Below the pieces are notes generated by a model that ran no database searches, had not been told where the DNA came from, and saw nothing but the letters and a program-made list of their open reading frames with translations. This document shows, piece after piece, positions 26,580 through 34,581 of a DNA stretch of 64,000 nucleotides. The stretch is from Mesorhizobium japonicum MAFF 303099 (lineage in GTDB: Bacteria > Pseudomonadota > Alphaproteobacteria > Rhizobiales > Rhizobiaceae), in NCBI RefSeq assembly GCF_000009625.1, contig NC_002678.2, positions 4,062,001 through 4,126,000 of the forward strand, in the 5' to 3' direction. The position numbers and the translations under genes are program-made. The first letter of the stretch is position 1, and each line of letters begins with the position of its first letter.

Positions 26580-27554
26580 TCAGGCTGTGATGTCGACGAC
26601 GCCGCAGTCGCCGGCCGCGCTGCCGAAGGCGATACGGCGCTCTTCCTTGTCCCACATCATCGAGGTGATGGCGCCCTTGCCCTGACGGCGCAACAGCACT
26701 TCCTTGGCGTCGGCGAAGCGAGCGGCGATCACCATGCCGTCCTCGTAACCGATCGCCACGACGTCCTGGCTTGGATGGCAGGCCACGCAGGTCACCATCG
26801 TGTTGCCGCGCGTGCCGAGTTCCAGCGGCGCCTTGCCCATCGGCCCGTCCTTGCCCGAAAACGGCCAGACGATCGCCGCCGGCGCGCCGGAACTCGCCAG
26901 CCATTTGCCTTTGACGCTCCATGACAGGCTTTTGACCTTGCCGGGATAGCCGCTCATGCGCATGTGCTTGCCGTCGGCGAGCTTCCAGCCATGCAGGGCG
27001 TTTTCCTGCATCGTGGTGACGAGGAAAGCGCCATCCGGCGAGAAGGTGATGCCGGTATGGGCGCCAGCCCATTCGAGCTCCACCGGCTTGCCCTCGGCGG
27101 CCGGGAAATGCAGCGTCGCGCCATTGTAGCGGGCGACCCCGAAGCGCATGCCCTTGGGCGAAAACGCCAGCCCCTCGACCGAACGCGGATGGGCAAATTC
27201 CCTGGTCTTGTCATCGGCGAAGCGCACGAAGGCGGTCTTGCCCGTCGCATAGGCGATGGCGCCTTGCGGCCCGGCGGCAACGCTGGTGATCCATTTCTTG
27301 CCGGCATTCGCTACTTCGGCGGCTTCGCCGCCCGCCTTGACGGCAAACACCTTGCCGTCCTCGCCGCCGGTGATCAGCCGGTCGTTGGCTGAATCATGGA
27401 AGGCGGCGAGCAGCCCGTCATTGGCCTGGACCGTCTTGTGGCCATTGTCGAGCCGATGAATGGCGCCATCGGCCAGCGCGAAATGCGGCACATCGCCAAG
27501 GAAGACGGCGGCAACGCAATGGCCTTCGAGATCAAGCGGGGCGACTGTGGGCAT
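26580..27554 (-). CDS. WD40-repeat protein
   Basis: A 324-residue beta-propeller protein without signal peptide. Repeats of about 40 residues end in strand pairs such as DGKVFAVKAG, SVEGLAFSPKGMRFGVA, HTGITFSPDGAFLVTT, KVKSLSWSVKGKWLASSG and GAITSMMWDKEERRIAFGS. Propellers of this type serve as protein-binding platforms. The closest functional neighbour on the same strand is the CobW-type GTPase 1.6 kb upstream, and the two may once have been adjacent (see findings). The ribosome site is weak. Confidence 0.85.
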   Translation of the reverse strand: MPTVAPLDLEGHCVAAVFLGDVPHFALADGAIHRLDNGHKTVQANDGLLAAFHDSANDRLITGGEDGKVFAVKAGGEAAEVANAGKKWITSVAAGPQGAIAYATGKTAFVRFADDKTREFAHPRSVEGLAFSPKGMRFGVARYNGATLHFPAAEGKPVELEWAGAHTGITFSPDGAFLVTTMQENALHGWKLADGKHMRMSGYPGKVKSLSWSVKGKWLASSGAPAAIVWPFSGKDGPMGKAPLELGTRGNTMVTCVACHPSQDVVAIGYEDGMVIAARFADAKEVLLRRQGKGAITSMMWDKEERRIAFGSAAGDCGVVDITA

Positions 27555-27660
27555 GGATATCTTTATTCAGTTGAGTTGCAGCGGTTGCAGGGGCTTACTC
27601 GACGTTTACGGTTCCGGCAACCTTGGAAGATCGGCGAGGCGGCAAGAGGCTGTAATCTGG

Positions 27661-27950
27661 TCAAGGCAGCCCCTTGGCTCGCAGTTCAGTCGCAAACGTC
27701 GCCAATGGCATCACCAGGGTCAAAGCTGATCCCTGAAGGCGCTCTGCACCACAGCCGGCATACCACCTTGCGGACCCGGTCGCTCTCGGCATCGATGATG
27801 AGCAGGATGCCGCCGCCTTCGCCGGCAAGCCGCACGCAGCGCAACGCGGCGGCGGCGAGCAGTTGACCTCCAAGCCCTGCCTGATGGCGGCCTCCCCAAC
27901 GGAACGGGGATAACATCACTGATTGTGATCTCCAGGTGGGAACTGAACTT
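27661..27950 (-). pseudogene. GNAT acetyltransferase remnant (TacT-like), frameshifted
   Basis: Pieces of a GNAT toxin-type acetyltransferase are spread over three minus-strand frames in the correct order. First comes a PVPLGR fragment, like the strand before the acetyl-CoA loop. Next is RHQAGLGGQLLAAAALR with LIIDAESDR (27780-27900), which is the pantetheine-binding loop and helix. Last is WYAGCGAERLQG to LVMPLATFATELRAKGLP, ending at a TGA at 27661. At least two small indels break the frame and the N-terminal half is missing. No DUF1778 antitoxin gene is visible. This looks like a dead toxin-antitoxin remnant. Confidence 0.7.
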
Positions 27951-28036
27951 TCGCACCCTGCGATTGTATGATGACCCGAACCATGTTCTTGGCGATGCTC
28001 GCGCCGCTCGCTCCGGTCGTTTGAGAAAGGAACAAT

Positions 28037-28789
28037 GTGCTGGGCTTCTTGGAGCGCAGGGGCCTTCGGCTGTTCGTGACATTGTTGGTCGCTTTGTCAG
28101 CCGCTGCCGGCTACGCTTTCCTCAAACGCAAAATATTGTGGGAGATGGTGCAGACCTGCGCAGTTGCAAGTGCGCGGTTTGGCGTCGCCTTCCCCTGCGA
28201 CGAGGTGATACTGACCGAGCAGGGAGATTATGGGTCGGTCCTCATCAAATCACCTCTACACCGGACCGAGTTTCTGGTGGCCCCAATCACAGCAGTTGCG
28301 GGCCTGGAGAGCCCATCCGCCCGTTCCACTGATAGCGCCCGACTATGGAACCGGGCATGGGAAGCCCGACAGAAAGTTGAAGCAAGACTCGGACACGGCC
28401 TGCCACGATCAGCCGTTGGTCTGGCGGTGAATTCCCGAATTGAACGGTCCCAGGATCAGTTACACATCCACGTCGATTGCTTGCTAGAGTCGGTTGAAAG
28501 GACGCTTGCCTTAGATGGGCCGAAGCAAGACGCTGCTTGGCAACCGTTTCCATTGATATTGAACGGGCGACCCTATTGGATAATGGCAGTGGATGAGCCG
28601 GATCTGCGAACCACTAATGTGGTCGGCTTGGTTGTTGCCGGTTTGCCTCAGGCACGACACGCTATGGATGATCTAAATGTACTTGTCGCCGGTGCAACGC
28701 TGGCTGACGCGAGGCCGGGATTCTATATTCTGGTAAATTGGGGAAGGGCAGCTGAGCACCTCCTTGATCACAGATGTACTTCGCGCTAG
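28037..28789 (+). CDS. cdh: CDP-diacylglycerol diphosphatase
   Basis: A 250-residue membrane-anchored hydrolase that splits CDP-diacylglycerol into phosphatidate and CMP. An N-terminal helix (residues 10-29) anchors it facing the periplasm. The Cdh signature RSQDQLHIHVDC places the catalytic HxH at His143/His145, as in the HIT-like fold. LILNGRPYWIMAV and FYILVNWG are further family segments. The GTG start follows AAGGA at 28027-28031. The gene is less GC-rich than its neighbours and lies in a segment that also holds a dead GNAT gene, so recent acquisition is likely. Confidence 0.88.
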   Translation: MLGFLERRGLRLFVTLLVALSAAAGYAFLKRKILWEMVQTCAVASARFGVAFPCDEVILTEQGDYGSVLIKSPLHRTEFLVAPITAVAGLESPSARSTDSARLWNRAWEARQKVEARLGHGLPRSAVGLAVNSRIERSQDQLHIHVDCLLESVERTLALDGPKQDAAWQPFPLILNGRPYWIMAVDEPDLRTTNVVGLVVAGLPQARHAMDDLNVLVAGATLADARPGFYILVNWGRAAEHLLDHRCTSR

Positions 28790-29132
28790 CCACCGCCTAT
28801 TGGTCAAAGCCGATCATTCGACCATTTCAAGGACGCCCTGGCTAGACGCGCCCGTCCGTCTCCCTTTCCTCATAGACAAGCCCTCGCTTTGGCGGCGGGC
28901 TTTGTGCTAGAATCACGCGCCGCCAGCACCCATTGGCGGCCAGCCGCAGCCGCTCGCTTGGTCTGATCCCAATCAAATCGAGCAAGCGGCACTGAGCGAA
29001 GTGGCCGCCGACCTACCGTCGCAGTGGCGGCGTTCGTGGAAACGGCAAGATCGTCAACGGCGGCTTCTGAAATTCCACGGCAGTAATTCTTCGATCATTA
29101 CATCCAGCCTGGAATCGCACGGCAAAGCCTGA
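28790..29132. other. gene-poor stretch between cdh and the CobW-like gene
   Basis: I see no open reading frame with coding character in these 343 bases on either strand. The only structure is a terminator-like hairpin near the left end. The right-hand part may be debris of inserted DNA, but nothing in it is recognisable. Confidence 0.5.
28876..28905 (+). terminator. possible terminator after cdh
   Basis: ACAAGCCC at 28876-28883 pairs with GGGCTTTGT at 28897-28905 (one bulged base), with a 13-base loop. The T run is short, so termination efficiency is uncertain. Its position about 90 bases after the cdh stop fits. Confidence 0.45.
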
Positions 29133-30194
29133 CTAGGCCTGGCAGGCGTCAAAACTCTTCTTCAGCCGCTCGGCGTCGAGTTCGCGGCCGATGAACACGA
29201 GCCGGCTTTCATGTTTCTCGCCGTCTTTCCAGGCGCGCTGATGGTCGCCCTCTATGATCATGTGCACGCCCTGGATGACGTAGCGTTCATCATCGCCCTT
29301 GAGTGCAATGATGCCCTTCAGCCGCAGGATGTTGGGGCCTTCCATCTGGGTGATCTTCTCGATCCATGGGAAGAATTTCTTCGGGTCCATCTCGCCGCCG
29401 CGCAACGACACCGACTGCACCGTCACGTCATGGATGTCGGAGGGATGGTCGTGATGGTGATGGTCGTGCCCGTCATGATCATGGTGATGGTGGCCATCGT
29501 GATCGTGGTGGTCGTGGTCATGATGGTCGTGATCGTCATGACCTTCGAGGAAATGCGGGTCATTTTCCAGTGCACGGGAGAGGTCGAAGGCGCCGCGGTC
29601 GAGCACTTCCGACAGGGCGACGCCGGCGCGGGTGGTGCGATGGATCTTCGCCGCCGGGTTGATGGCGCGGATGGTCGCCTCGACCTTGGCGAGCTCTTCG
29701 GGGGTGACGAGATCGGTCTTGTTGAGCACGACGACATCGGCGAAAGCAATCTGGTCCTCGGCTTCCTTGGAATCCTTGAGCCTGAGCGGCAAATGCTTGG
29801 CATCGACCAGCGCCACCACCGCATCGAGCTTGGTTTTGGAGCGCACGTCGTCGTCCATGAAGAAGGTCTGCGCCACCGGCACCGGATCGGCGAGGCCGGT
29901 GGTCTCGACCACGATGGCGTCGAAGCGGCCGGGCCTGCGCATCAGGCCCTCGACGACACGGATCAGGTCGCCGCGCACAGTGCAGCAGACGCAGCCATTG
30001 TTCATCTCGTAGATTTCCTCGTCGGATTCCACGATCAGGTCGTTGTCGATGCCGATTTCACCGAATTCGTTGACGATGACCGCGTAGCGCCTGCCGTGGT
30101 TCTCCGACAGGATGCGGTTGAGCAGCGTCGTCTTGCCGGCGCCGAGATAGCCGGTGAGAACGGTTACGGGGATCTGCGTCTGTGCGTCGCTCAT
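29133..30194 (-). CDS. CobW/COG0523 GTPase with His-rich metal loop
   Basis: A 353-residue G3E-family GTPase, probably a zinc or other metal chaperone. Walker A is GYLGAGKT (15-22), the family metal motif CVCC is at 68-71, and NKTD at 158-161 gives guanine specificity. Residues 218-250 hold 19 His among Asp and Gly, a metal-binding tail inserted between the GTPase core and the C-terminal CobW domain (about 255-350). The ATG at 30194 (MSDAQ) gives normal length; a longer reading to 30440 is not supported. No clear Zur box was seen upstream. Confidence 0.92.
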   Translation of the reverse strand: MSDAQTQIPVTVLTGYLGAGKTTLLNRILSENHGRRYAVIVNEFGEIGIDNDLIVESDEEIYEMNNGCVCCTVRGDLIRVVEGLMRRPGRFDAIVVETTGLADPVPVAQTFFMDDDVRSKTKLDAVVALVDAKHLPLRLKDSKEAEDQIAFADVVVLNKTDLVTPEELAKVEATIRAINPAAKIHRTTRAGVALSEVLDRGAFDLSRALENDPHFLEGHDDHDHHDHDHHDHDGHHHHDHDGHDHHHHDHPSDIHDVTVQSVSLRGGEMDPKKFFPWIEKITQMEGPNILRLKGIIALKGDDERYVIQGVHMIIEGDHQRAWKDGEKHESRLVFIGRELDAERLKKSFDACQA

Positions 30195-30592
30195 GGCTTG
30201 CCTCGAGATGACTGGGCCTTGAAATCCAGGCCGCGAAAAAGGGATTGTCGGCTCCATATAGGATGTGTGCGGGGCTTTTGCACGGGGCAAACCGATGGGC
30301 CAAAGCTCTTGGCCCGCCACTTGTGCTATCGGCATGCCGGATGACTGCGGGAGCGCGCCTTGTGGCGAGCAAGGTGCCTCTGATGTCACGCGTGCCTCGC
30401 CTTGGCGGCGATTCCTGTGCGGCCAAAAGTCGTTTGTCATCTAACTGAAATAAACATCTGGCATCACCACGGCGGGCACCGCAATGCTTGCCGGCAAAGC
30501 TGTTTCACGCGCCGGATTCTTTTTATCGTCGATTGCCAACCGGCCGGCTGCGTCTATGCTGTCGCCACCGGTATGGCCGAAGAGGGATGACC
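30195..30592. promoter_or_regulatory. intergenic region before marR, with a weak promoter
   Basis: No gene is seen in these 398 bases between the divergent CobW and MarR starts. A possible plus-strand promoter is TTGCCA at 30533-30538 and TATGCT at 30555-30560, spaced 16 bases, about 30 bases before the MarR start codon. The remainder shows nothing recognisable. Confidence 0.3.
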
Positions 30593-31063
30593 ATGGCCAA
30601 GGCGGACAAGACTGCGACAATGAGCCGGCTGCATTCGGCGGCCAGGCTGGCAAGAACCGCGCTGGCGGCCCGGCTTCTGGCGCACGGCTTCTATGCTGGC
30701 CAGGACCAGATCATGCTGGCGCTCGACCGCGAGGACGGCCAGACGCCCGGCAATCTTGCCGGCCGCCTCGGTGTGCGCCCCCCCACCATCACCAAGACCA
30801 TCAACCGGCTGCAGGCGCAGGGTTTTCTGGAAAAGCGCGCCTCCGAGGCCGATGCCCGCCAGGCGCACATCTTCCTCACCGACAGCGGCCGCGAAACCAT
30901 CCGCGCCATCGAGAAGTCGGTGAAGAAGACCGAAAAGCAGGCTTTGAAAGGCCTCGACAAGAAGGACCAGAAGGCGCTGTTCAAGCTGCTGGCCCGCATC
31001 GAGGCCAACCTCTCCAACGAGGAGCTGGTGCTGATCGACGACGACGCCGAGTCGGACGACTGA
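30593..31063 (+). CDS. MarR family transcriptional regulator
   Basis: A 156-residue winged-helix protein. The DNA-binding part reads TPGNLAGRLGVRPPTITKTINRL followed by the wing FLEKRASEADARQ. The C-terminus is a long charged helix and an acidic tail (DDDAESDD). The ATG at 30593 is chosen because AGAGGG at 30581-30586 is well spaced; an ATG at 30587 is also in frame. It ends exactly where the convergent AraC gene ends. The target is unknown; the divergent CobW gene is one candidate. Confidence 0.88.
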   Translation: MAKADKTATMSRLHSAARLARTALAARLLAHGFYAGQDQIMLALDREDGQTPGNLAGRLGVRPPTITKTINRLQAQGFLEKRASEADARQAHIFLTDSGRETIRAIEKSVKKTEKQALKGLDKKDQKALFKLLARIEANLSNEELVLIDDDAESDD

Positions 31064-31936
31064 TCAGGCCGCCGCCGGGGCCGCGTCCCGGATCAGCGAG
31101 GACCAGCGTCCCGGCGTCATGCCGAACGCTTTCTTGAATTGCCTGTTGAAATGGCTCTGGTCGGTGAAGCCGGCCTCGACCGCGATCTGCGCCAGGGGTT
31201 CGCCGGCGGTGATCATCCGCCGCGCGCGCTGAAGCCGGCGCATCACCAGGAAACGATGCGGGCTGGTCGAGAAGGCGGCGCGGAAATGCCTCGACAAGGC
31301 ATAGCGGTCGAGCCCGGTGACGGCCTCCAGTTCGCCGGAGCGCACGGCGCGTGTTGCGTTCTCCGTCAGATAGTCCCGCGCCAGCGCCGCCGCCCGCCAC
31401 GCGGTTCTCGCCATCGGCTTTGCCGGCTGGCCGGCATGGCGTGCCAGGCTCTGCATCAGTTGCGTGAGAAAATCGTCGACGAACAGCTCGTCGAGTTCCT
31501 GCTGCAGCGGCCCCAGCGCCGAAAGCAGCATGGCGCAGAAGGCGTCGTCCCGCACCACGGCGTCCCTGACGAAGGGCAACGATGCGCCGCCAAGGCAGTC
31601 CAGCATCAGCGACGGTTCGAGATAGAGCATCCTGTAGCGCAACCCGTCCTCGGTGCCGGCGCCGCCATCATGCAGTTCGTCGGGATGCAGCACGATGATC
31701 TGGCCCGGCAGGCTTAGCCGCGTTGCGCCGCGATAGCGAAAGCTCTGCACGCCATGCAGGGTCACCCCGATCGCGTAGGTGTCATGACGATGCAGGTCGA
31801 AGGCGCTGCCATGAAAGCGCGCCTCGATCCGCTCCATGCCGGCGGGGTCGGGTGCGGAGATGATGCAGTTCTCCGCCCCATCCGCGCACAAACGTCCAAG
31901 ACCCCTAGAGGCCTGGCGGTCTAGTTCGAACGACAT
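31064..31936 (-). CDS. AraC family transcriptional regulator
   Basis: A 290-residue regulator with an N-terminal cupin sensor (FDLHRHDTYAIGVTLHGVQSF, about 45-110) and two C-terminal helix-turn-helix units (ELEAVTGLDRYALSRHFRAAF and PLAQIAVEAGFTDQSHFNRQF) ending in the FGMTPGRW motif. It is divergent from a DUF2000 gene with 51 bases between starts, and DUF2000 proteins are often paired with such regulators, so it probably controls that gene. Confidence 0.91.
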   Translation of the reverse strand: MSFELDRQASRGLGRLCADGAENCIISAPDPAGMERIEARFHGSAFDLHRHDTYAIGVTLHGVQSFRYRGATRLSLPGQIIVLHPDELHDGGAGTEDGLRYRMLYLEPSLMLDCLGGASLPFVRDAVVRDDAFCAMLLSALGPLQQELDELFVDDFLTQLMQSLARHAGQPAKPMARTAWRAAALARDYLTENATRAVRSGELEAVTGLDRYALSRHFRAAFSTSPHRFLVMRRLQRARRMITAGEPLAQIAVEAGFTDQSHFNRQFKKAFGMTPGRWSSLIRDAAPAAA

Positions 31937-31987
31937 CGTCTCATTCAGCCTCGCAATTGGGGCCTAACCTCGAATGGTCTTTTTCTC

Positions 31988-32395
31988 ATGTTCGATACGA
32001 AATTTGCAATCGTCTTGCGGGAAGACTTGCCCGTCTGGCAGAAACTCAACGTCACCGCTTTCCTGACCAGCGGCATCGTCGCGCAGTTTCCCGACATCAT
32101 CGGCGACCCCTATCGCGACCGCTCGGGCAATCTCTACAATCCGCTGTCGATACAGCCGGTCATCGTGCTGTCGGCAGACCAGGCGACGCTGGCCGCGATC
32201 CACCGGCGCGCGCTGGAGCGCGGCGTGACGACCTCGCTCTATGTCGAGGAGATGTTTTCGACCGGCTTCGACGCCGCCAACCGCGCCGTCTTTGCGCAAT
32301 TCGCGCCGGAAGACGCCAAGGTGGTCGGCATCGCGCTGCGTGCCGAGAAGAAGGTGGTCGACAAGATCACCAAGGGCGCCCGCATGCAGGCATAG
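31988..32395 (+). CDS. DUF2000 family protein
   Basis: A 135-residue protein matching the DUF2000 group: FDTKFAIVLREDLPVWQKLNV at the start, FLTSGIVAQFPDIIG, and VEEMFSTGFDAANR towards the end. The function is unknown; the fold is related to peptidyl-tRNA hydrolase 2. No signal peptide or membrane segment. It is divergent from the AraC gene and probably regulated by it. Confidence 0.83.
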   Translation: MFDTKFAIVLREDLPVWQKLNVTAFLTSGIVAQFPDIIGDPYRDRSGNLYNPLSIQPVIVLSADQATLAAIHRRALERGVTTSLYVEEMFSTGFDAANRAVFAQFAPEDAKVVGIALRAEKKVVDKITKGARMQA

Positions 32396-32538
32396 CGTGG
32401 GAGGCTTGGACTAAGCCTGGCAGCTTCTATTGTTGTGCCAGCGAGCTCATGTGCGCGGCTGCGGCCGACAATTGGCTTGCCGGCAAGCGGCAATTCCCGC
32501 AAAGGTGGACTCCAGCCCAGCTTTTCCCCGGCCTGCAA

Positions 32539-33480
32539 GTGAATGCTTCCAAAAGATATGTCGAAAGCGCGACGCCGCCGGTGGCGATCCTGTGCATGCT
32601 GACCACCTATGTTTTCTTCACCTTCCTCGACACCTCAAGCAAATATCTCGTCCTTGCCGGCGTTTCCGCGCTGATCGTCGCTTGGGTGCGTTTTGCCGTG
32701 CATGTCGTGCTGGTCGGCACGCTCCTGCGCGGCTGGCGCGATCCGCTGCGGTTTCGCCCGGTCAACCTGCCAGCACATGTGCTGCGCGGTGTGTTCTTGT
32801 TCGGCTCGACCATGTGCAACATCCTGGCCCTGCGCTCCCTGCAGCTGGCCGAGACGACATCGATCTATTTCTTCGGGCCGATGGTGATCACCGCGCTTGC
32901 CGGCCCGCTGCTCGGCGAATGGGCCGGCTGGCGGCGCTGGCTGGCCATCCTGGCCGCCTTCGCCGGGGTCCTCATCATCACAAGGCCCGGTGTCGGCGTC
33001 TTCGGCATCGGCCATCTCTTCGCACTCGGCTCGATGCTGTCGAACTGCTTCTATGTCATCATGACGCGCCGCATGTCGTCGACCGAGACGTCGGAAAGCC
33101 TGATCCTGTTTTCGGCGCTGGCGCCGACGGTGCTGCTTTTGCCCATGCTGCCATTTTCCTTCTCGCTGCCGCATGATGGCTGGCACTGGTTCATCCTGCT
33201 CATGCTTGGCGTGTTCGGCGGCGTCGGGCACTGGCTGCTGGTCCAGGCCTATCGGTTGGCGACGACCACGGCATTGGCGCCCTATCCCTATTCGCAGATG
33301 GTCTGGATGGTCATTTCCGGCTGGATCGTCTTCAAGCAGTTCCCGGATCGCTGGACGCTGGTCGGCGCCGCCATCATCGTCGCCAGCGGCCTCTACATCG
33401 TCCACCGCGAGCACCGGCTGCGGCTGCAAAGCCGCGCGGCCTCCGATGTCGAAGCCGAGGCGCTGGCAAAAAAACTTTGA
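32539..33480 (+). CDS. DMT-superfamily transporter (EamA)
   Basis: A ten-helix inner-membrane carrier of about 313 residues with two EamA repeats. Hydrophobic helices follow one another from about residue 15, and the FGPMVITALAGPLLGEW segment at the end of the first repeat is typical. The start is uncertain: the GTG at 32539 (VNASKRYVES) fits the topology, but an ATG at 32449 or an internal ATG at 32596 are possible, and none has a strong ribosome site. A metabolite exporter is likely; the substrate is unknown. Confidence 0.85.
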   Translation: MNASKRYVESATPPVAILCMLTTYVFFTFLDTSSKYLVLAGVSALIVAWVRFAVHVVLVGTLLRGWRDPLRFRPVNLPAHVLRGVFLFGSTMCNILALRSLQLAETTSIYFFGPMVITALAGPLLGEWAGWRRWLAILAAFAGVLIITRPGVGVFGIGHLFALGSMLSNCFYVIMTRRMSSTETSESLILFSALAPTVLLLPMLPFSFSLPHDGWHWFILLMLGVFGGVGHWLLVQAYRLATTTALAPYPYSQMVWMVISGWIVFKQFPDRWTLVGAAIIVASGLYIVHREHRLRLQSRAASDVEAEALAKKL

Positions 33481-33558
33481 TTTGCCCCCGATCGGTGGCA
33501 TAACGCCGCCTTTAAACTGTTTAGGTCGCAATTCAGCTCGTTCGGGGGGCGCAAGGCG

Positions 33559-34581
33559 CTGGCACAAAAAATCAAGCTTTCGACGATCGCCGATGCACTC
33601 GGCGTGTCCACGGCCACCGTGTCGCTGGCGCTGCGCGACAGTCCGCTGGTGGCCGGCTCGACACGCGACCGCATCAAGGAACATGCGCGCGCCATCGGCT
33701 ATATCTACAACCGCCGCGCCGCCAGCCTCCGCACCTCGCGCTCGGGCATTGTCGGCGTCGTCGTGCACGACATCATGAACCCGTTCTTCGCCGAGATCCT
33801 GCGCTCGATCGAAAGCGAACTCGACCGCAGCCGGCAGACCTTCATCCTGTCCAATCATTACGACCAACTCGAAAAACAGCGCACCTTCATCGACACGCTG
33901 CTGCAGCTTGGCGCCGACGGCGTCATCATGTCGCCGGCCATCGGCACTCCGGCCGCCGACATACTGATGGCCGAGGAGAACGGCCTGCCGGCGGTGCTGA
34001 TCGCCCGCACCGTCGAGGGCGCCGACGTGCCGGTGTTTCGCGGCGACGATTCCTATGGCACCGGGCTTGCCACCAACCATCTGATCTCGCTCGGCCACAA
34101 GCGCATCGCCATGATCGGCGGCACCGACCAGACCTCGACCGGCCGCGACCGCTACCAGGGCTATGTCAACGCCATGGAGGCGGCAGGGCTCGAAGTCAGG
34201 CCGTCCTGGCGCATCGCCGGTCCGCGCACCAAGCAGGCCGGCTTCGAGGCCGCCGGGCAGTTCCTGGCGCTGAAGGACAGACCGACCGCCGCCTGCTGCT
34301 GGAACGACCTCGTTGCCATCGGCCTGATGAACGGCATTGCGCGCGCCGGCCTGGTGCCGGGCATCGACATCTCCGTCACCGGCTATGACGATCTCGAGGA
34401 GGCGGCGATCGCCACGCCGGCGCTGACCACCGTCTGGAACGGCCAGCGCGAGGTCGGCCGCCGCGCCGCCAGCGCGCTGCTCGACAAGCTCAATGGGCAG
34501 ACGGTGCGGCCCTCGCAGGAATTGATCAAGCCGGAACTGCATGTGCGCCAGTCGACCGGCAAGCCGGTGGAGCGGGCATGA
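33559..34581 (+). CDS. LacI family transcriptional regulator, CTG start
   Basis: A 340-residue repressor. The helix-turn-helix KLSTIADALGVSTATVSLAL is followed by the hinge (NRRAASLRTSRSGIVGVVV) and a periplasmic-binding-protein-like sensor (FRGDDSYGTGLATNHL, CWNDLVAIGLMNGI, TGYDDLEEAA). No ATG, GTG or TTG exists in frame between the previous stop (33480) and the helix-turn-helix. The CTG at 33559 would begin LAQKIKLST, just where LacI proteins normally begin, with GGGGGG nine bases upstream. Starting at GTG 33604 would delete half of the DNA-binding motif. The gene overlaps the dehydrogenase start by four bases. Confidence 0.85.
   Translation: MAQKIKLSTIADALGVSTATVSLALRDSPLVAGSTRDRIKEHARAIGYIYNRRAASLRTSRSGIVGVVVHDIMNPFFAEILRSIESELDRSRQTFILSNHYDQLEKQRTFIDTLLQLGADGVIMSPAIGTPAADILMAEENGLPAVLIARTVEGADVPVFRGDDSYGTGLATNHLISLGHKRIAMIGGTDQTSTGRDRYQGYVNAMEAAGLEVRPSWRIAGPRTKQAGFEAAGQFLALKDRPTAACCWNDLVAIGLMNGIARAGLVPGIDISVTGYDDLEEAAIATPALTTVWNGQREVGRRAASALLDKLNGQTVRPSQELIKPELHVRQSTGKPVERA

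Noticed and set aside
27661..28789. functional toxin-antitoxin or defence island
   Set aside because: The GNAT gene is broken in several places and no antitoxin or other defence gene is present; cdh is a lipid enzyme.
28906..29100. possible insertion-sequence remnant
   Set aside because: No terminal inverted repeats, target duplication or transposase motifs could be seen.
29443..29545. ATG/GTG/CAT-rich repeats resembling a CRISPR or VNTR
   Set aside because: It is the codon pattern of the His/Asp-rich tail in the CobW gene; there are no spacers or constant repeats.
32635..34542. 635-codon minus-strand frame across the DMT transporter and LacI genes
   Set aside because: It spans two real genes on the opposite strand and shows no domain.
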